The notes under the pieces are model-generated. The model was not told the origin of the DNA, searched no databases, and saw only the letters and a program-made list of their open reading frames with translations. Shown in pieces: positions 5,530-7,553 of a stretch of DNA of 7,553 nt (position 1 is its first letter; every line of letters begins with the position of its first letter). Origin of the DNA: a bacterium (lineage in GTDB: Bacteria; Babelota; Babeliae; Babelales; RVW-14). The stretch is taken from NCBI GenBank assembly GCA_023249955.1, contig JAHFBR010000055.1, positions 1 to 7,553 of the forward strand, written 5' to 3'. The position numbers and the translations under genes are program-made.

Positions 5530-7553
5530 ATGAGCAACCACTTTACCCACCTCCACCTGCACACCGAATACTCGCTTTTGGACGGCGCAATCCGCATCCC
5601 GGAGCTGTTGTCCCTTGCCAAGGAGCAGCAGTGGAAGGCCGTGGGCATCTCCGATCATGGTAATATTTTTGGAGCCGTAAAGTTCTTTCAGCAGGCAAAA
5701 AAAGATGGCATCAAACCGGTGCTGGGCATTGAGATGTACTTTACCCCCGATATTGCCATCAAAGATGCAAAAGAAAAATACTTTCACATGATGCTCATTG
5801 TTCAAAACAAAGAGGGCTACAAAAATTTGTGCCGCCTGATCGCCATATCGTATCAGCAGGGCTACTACTTTAAGCCACGCATCGATTATGCAACGCTGGA
5901 AAAATATTCAGCAGGCCTGATTGTCAGCACAGCGTGCGTTGGCGGACACATCCCCACGCTGTTGCGCGAGGGCAATGTTGCAGAGGCAAAACAACGCACC
6001 GATTGGTTCTTGAACGTCTTTGGCCCCGACCGCTTCTTTTTTGAACTTGCTCCTGCTGAGTTTGATAAACAAATTGAGCTCAACCCGCTGCTGCTCAAAT
6101 ATGGTGCTGAATGGGGCGTACGTGGCATTGCAACCGCAGACTCGCACTACCTGAAACGTGAGGATAAAGAGGCGCACGAGGTGATGCTGGCTGTACAAAC
6201 CAAAGATCAGATCTCTAATCCAGATCGTTACAGCTTTGGTGATTGCACCGTGTACGTGCGCAGCACCGAAGAGATGCTGAACGCGTTTCCGCAAAACCCA
6301 GAACTTCTGTGGAACACCGGCATGATTGCCGACCAATGCGATTTTGCGTTTGAATTTGGCAAGCTTTTTTTCCCCCTCTTCCCCGTGCCAGAAACTTTTA
6401 CACAAGACACCTATTTTGCAAAAATATGCAAAGAGGGCCTCGAGCGTCTCAAGCAAGAAGATTTAATTCCACACGACCAGTACACGCACTACGATGCACG
6501 CCTGCAACTTGAAATCGATCTGATCATTAAAATGGGATTTGTTGGTTACTTCTTGGTCGTCGGTGATTTTATTCAGTGGGCAAAACGCAACAGCATTCCC
6601 GTCGGCCCTGGTCGCGGATCGGCAGCCGGATCGTTGGTCGCGTGGGCGCTGCAAATCACCAACATCGATCCGATCAGGTACAATCTGCTCTTTGAACGAT
6701 TCTTAAACCCCGAACGCGTCAGCATGCCTGATATTGATATTGATTTTTGCATCGAGCGGCGTGAAGAGGTGATTAATTACGTCAAAGATAAGTACGGTCA
6801 CGACTGCGTCTGCCAAATCATCACGTTTGGTACCATGATGGCCAAAGGGGTAATCAAAGACGTTGCACGCGCGCTGGGCTTCCCGTTTCAAGATGCAAAC
6901 GCGATTACCGATCTGATTCCTGAACAACTCAAAATTACGCTCGAAGAGGCGCTAGAACAGGAGCCCAAACTCAAGCAACTGGTTGAAAGTAATCCAAAAG
7001 TTAAACACCTGTTTGATATCTGTTTCAAGCTTGAAGGCATCACGCGCCACGCATCCAAGCATGCTGCGGGTGTGGTCATCTCGCCCGAAAAACTTTCAGA
7101 CTGTTTGCCGCTGTACGTTCCATCCAAAAGCACTGATCTGGTTTCGCAATACGCCATGACCGAGCTTGAAGCCGTCGGCTTTTTGAAGATGGACTTTTTG
7201 GGCCTGCAGAACCTCACCGTCATTGAACGTGCACTCAAGGCGATCAAAAAAAATCACGGTGTAGATATCAATTTGGATAAGCTGCCGCTTGATAATCAAA
7301 AGACTTTTGAGCTGCTCAAGCTGGGCAAAACCAAGGGCGTGTTCCAATTTGAATCTGAGGGCATTGGTGAAGTGTTGCGCAAGCTGCAACCAGAAAAATT
7401 TGAAGATTTAATTGCGGTTAACGCACTCTACCGCCCCGGTCCGTTGGGCTCGGGCATGGTTGACGATTATATCGATCGTAAGCATGGACGCAAAGAGACC
7501 ACCTACATGTTCCCGCAACTTGAACCCATTTTATCTGAAACCTACGGCGTCAT
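5530..7553 (+). CDS. dnaE: DNA polymerase III alpha subunit, partial (cut by window end)
   Basis: This is the replicative polymerase catalytic subunit. The frame is open from ATG 5530 to the window edge, giving 674 of an expected 1,100 or more residues. The N-terminal PHP domain (about 1-270) shows HLHLHTEYSLLDG at 7-19, Ser-Asp-His-Gly-Asn (41-45), Glu68, His86, Cys136 and Asp204/His206. These correspond to the metal ligands kept in PHP domains with 3'-5' exonuclease activity. The polymerase palm follows, with GPGRGSAAGS (359-368), FERFLNPERVSMPDIDIDF ending at 406 (catalytic Asp401 and Asp403) and Asp555 in Met-Asp-Phe-Leu-Gly-Leu. These fall at the same numbers as the E. coli catalytic triad. 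TRHASKHAAGVVISP and YRPGPLGSGMVDDYIDRKHG are also typical. The remaining fingers, clamp-binding and OB-fold regions lie outside the window. The sequence is of the DnaE rather than the PolC type, having no inserted exonuclease domain in the visible part. Confidence 0.97.
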   Translation, partial: MSNHFTHLHLHTEYSLLDGAIRIPELLSLAKEQQWKAVGISDHGNIFGAVKFFQQAKKDGIKPVLGIEMYFTPDIAIKDAKEKYFHMMLIVQNKEGYKNLCRLIAISYQQGYYFKPRIDYATLEKYSAGLIVSTACVGGHIPTLLREGNVAEAKQRTDWFLNVFGPDRFFFELAPAEFDKQIELNPLLLKYGAEWGVRGIATADSHYLKREDKEAHEVMLAVQTKDQISNPDRYSFGDCTVYVRSTEEMLNAFPQNPELLWNTGMIADQCDFAFEFGKLFFPLFPVPETFTQDTYFAKICKEGLERLKQEDLIPHDQYTHYDARLQLEIDLIIKMGFVGYFLVVGDFIQWAKRNSIPVGPGRGSAAGSLVAWALQITNIDPIRYNLLFERFLNPERVSMPDIDIDFCIERREEVINYVKDKYGHDCVCQIITFGTMMAKGVIKDVARALGFPFQDANAITDLIPEQLKITLEEALEQEPKLKQLVESNPKVKHLFDICFKLEGITRHASKHAAGVVISPEKLSDCLPLYVPSKSTDLVSQYAMTELEAVGFLKMDFLGLQNLTVIERALKAIKKNHGVDINLDKLPLDNQKTFELLKLGKTKGVFQFESEGIGEVLRKLQPEKFEDLIAVNALYRPGPLGSGMVDDYIDRKHGRKETTYMFPQLEPILSETYGV

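Noticed and set aside
5503..7389. Many minus-strand open frames of 60-182 codons opposite dnaE
   Set aside because: All are antisense to a continuous, motif-rich dnaE frame that stays open to the window edge.

Overview
The window is bacterial, gene-dense DNA with standard bacterial start and stop signals and about average G+C. It holds six complete protein genes and one gene cut by the right edge. I see no tRNA, rRNA, CRISPR array, insertion sequence or phage gene. The lineage cannot be fixed from the sequence alone. A conserved housekeeping cluster sits beside a secreted ankyrin-repeat protein with a eukaryote-type lipidation-like tail, an APH-fold kinase and a divergent cation exchanger. 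That mix suggests an intracellular or protist-associated bacterium; a member of Candidatus Dependentiae (TM6) would fit, but this is inference only.

Left part (1-2364): tsf, pyrH and frr run on the + strand in the widely conserved order (rpsB)-tsf-pyrH-frr. They encode elongation factor Ts, UMP kinase and ribosome recycling factor, so translation and pyrimidine nucleotide supply are co-transcribed. A long stem-loop followed by a T-rich tract closes the operon at 2292-2364. A perfect TATAAT lies inside its loop and may start the next transcript.

Middle part (2376-4222): a two-gene unit. The first gene encodes an exported ankyrin-repeat protein ending in Cys-Thr-Ile-Gln, which resembles a CaaX prenylation box. 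Its stop overlaps the start of the second gene in an ATGA junction. The second encodes a kinase-like protein of the aminoglycoside phosphotransferase fold with its catalytic residues intact. The coupling suggests the two are made together.

Right part (4230-7553): a minus-strand Ca2+:cation antiporter family membrane protein converges on the kinase gene with a 7-base gap. It has lost several canonical ion-site residues. Upstream of it lies a gene-free stretch of about 300 bases (5223-5529) with several inverted repeats, a 9-base direct repeat and a likely dnaE promoter. dnaE (DNA polymerase III alpha subunit) then runs off the window with 674 residues visible, including an apparently intact PHP metal site and all three polymerase aspartates.

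The most interesting item is the ankyrin/kinase pair as a candidate host-interaction unit. Next come the altered ion site of the exchanger, the promoter inside the terminator loop, and the structured leader between the exchanger and dnaE.
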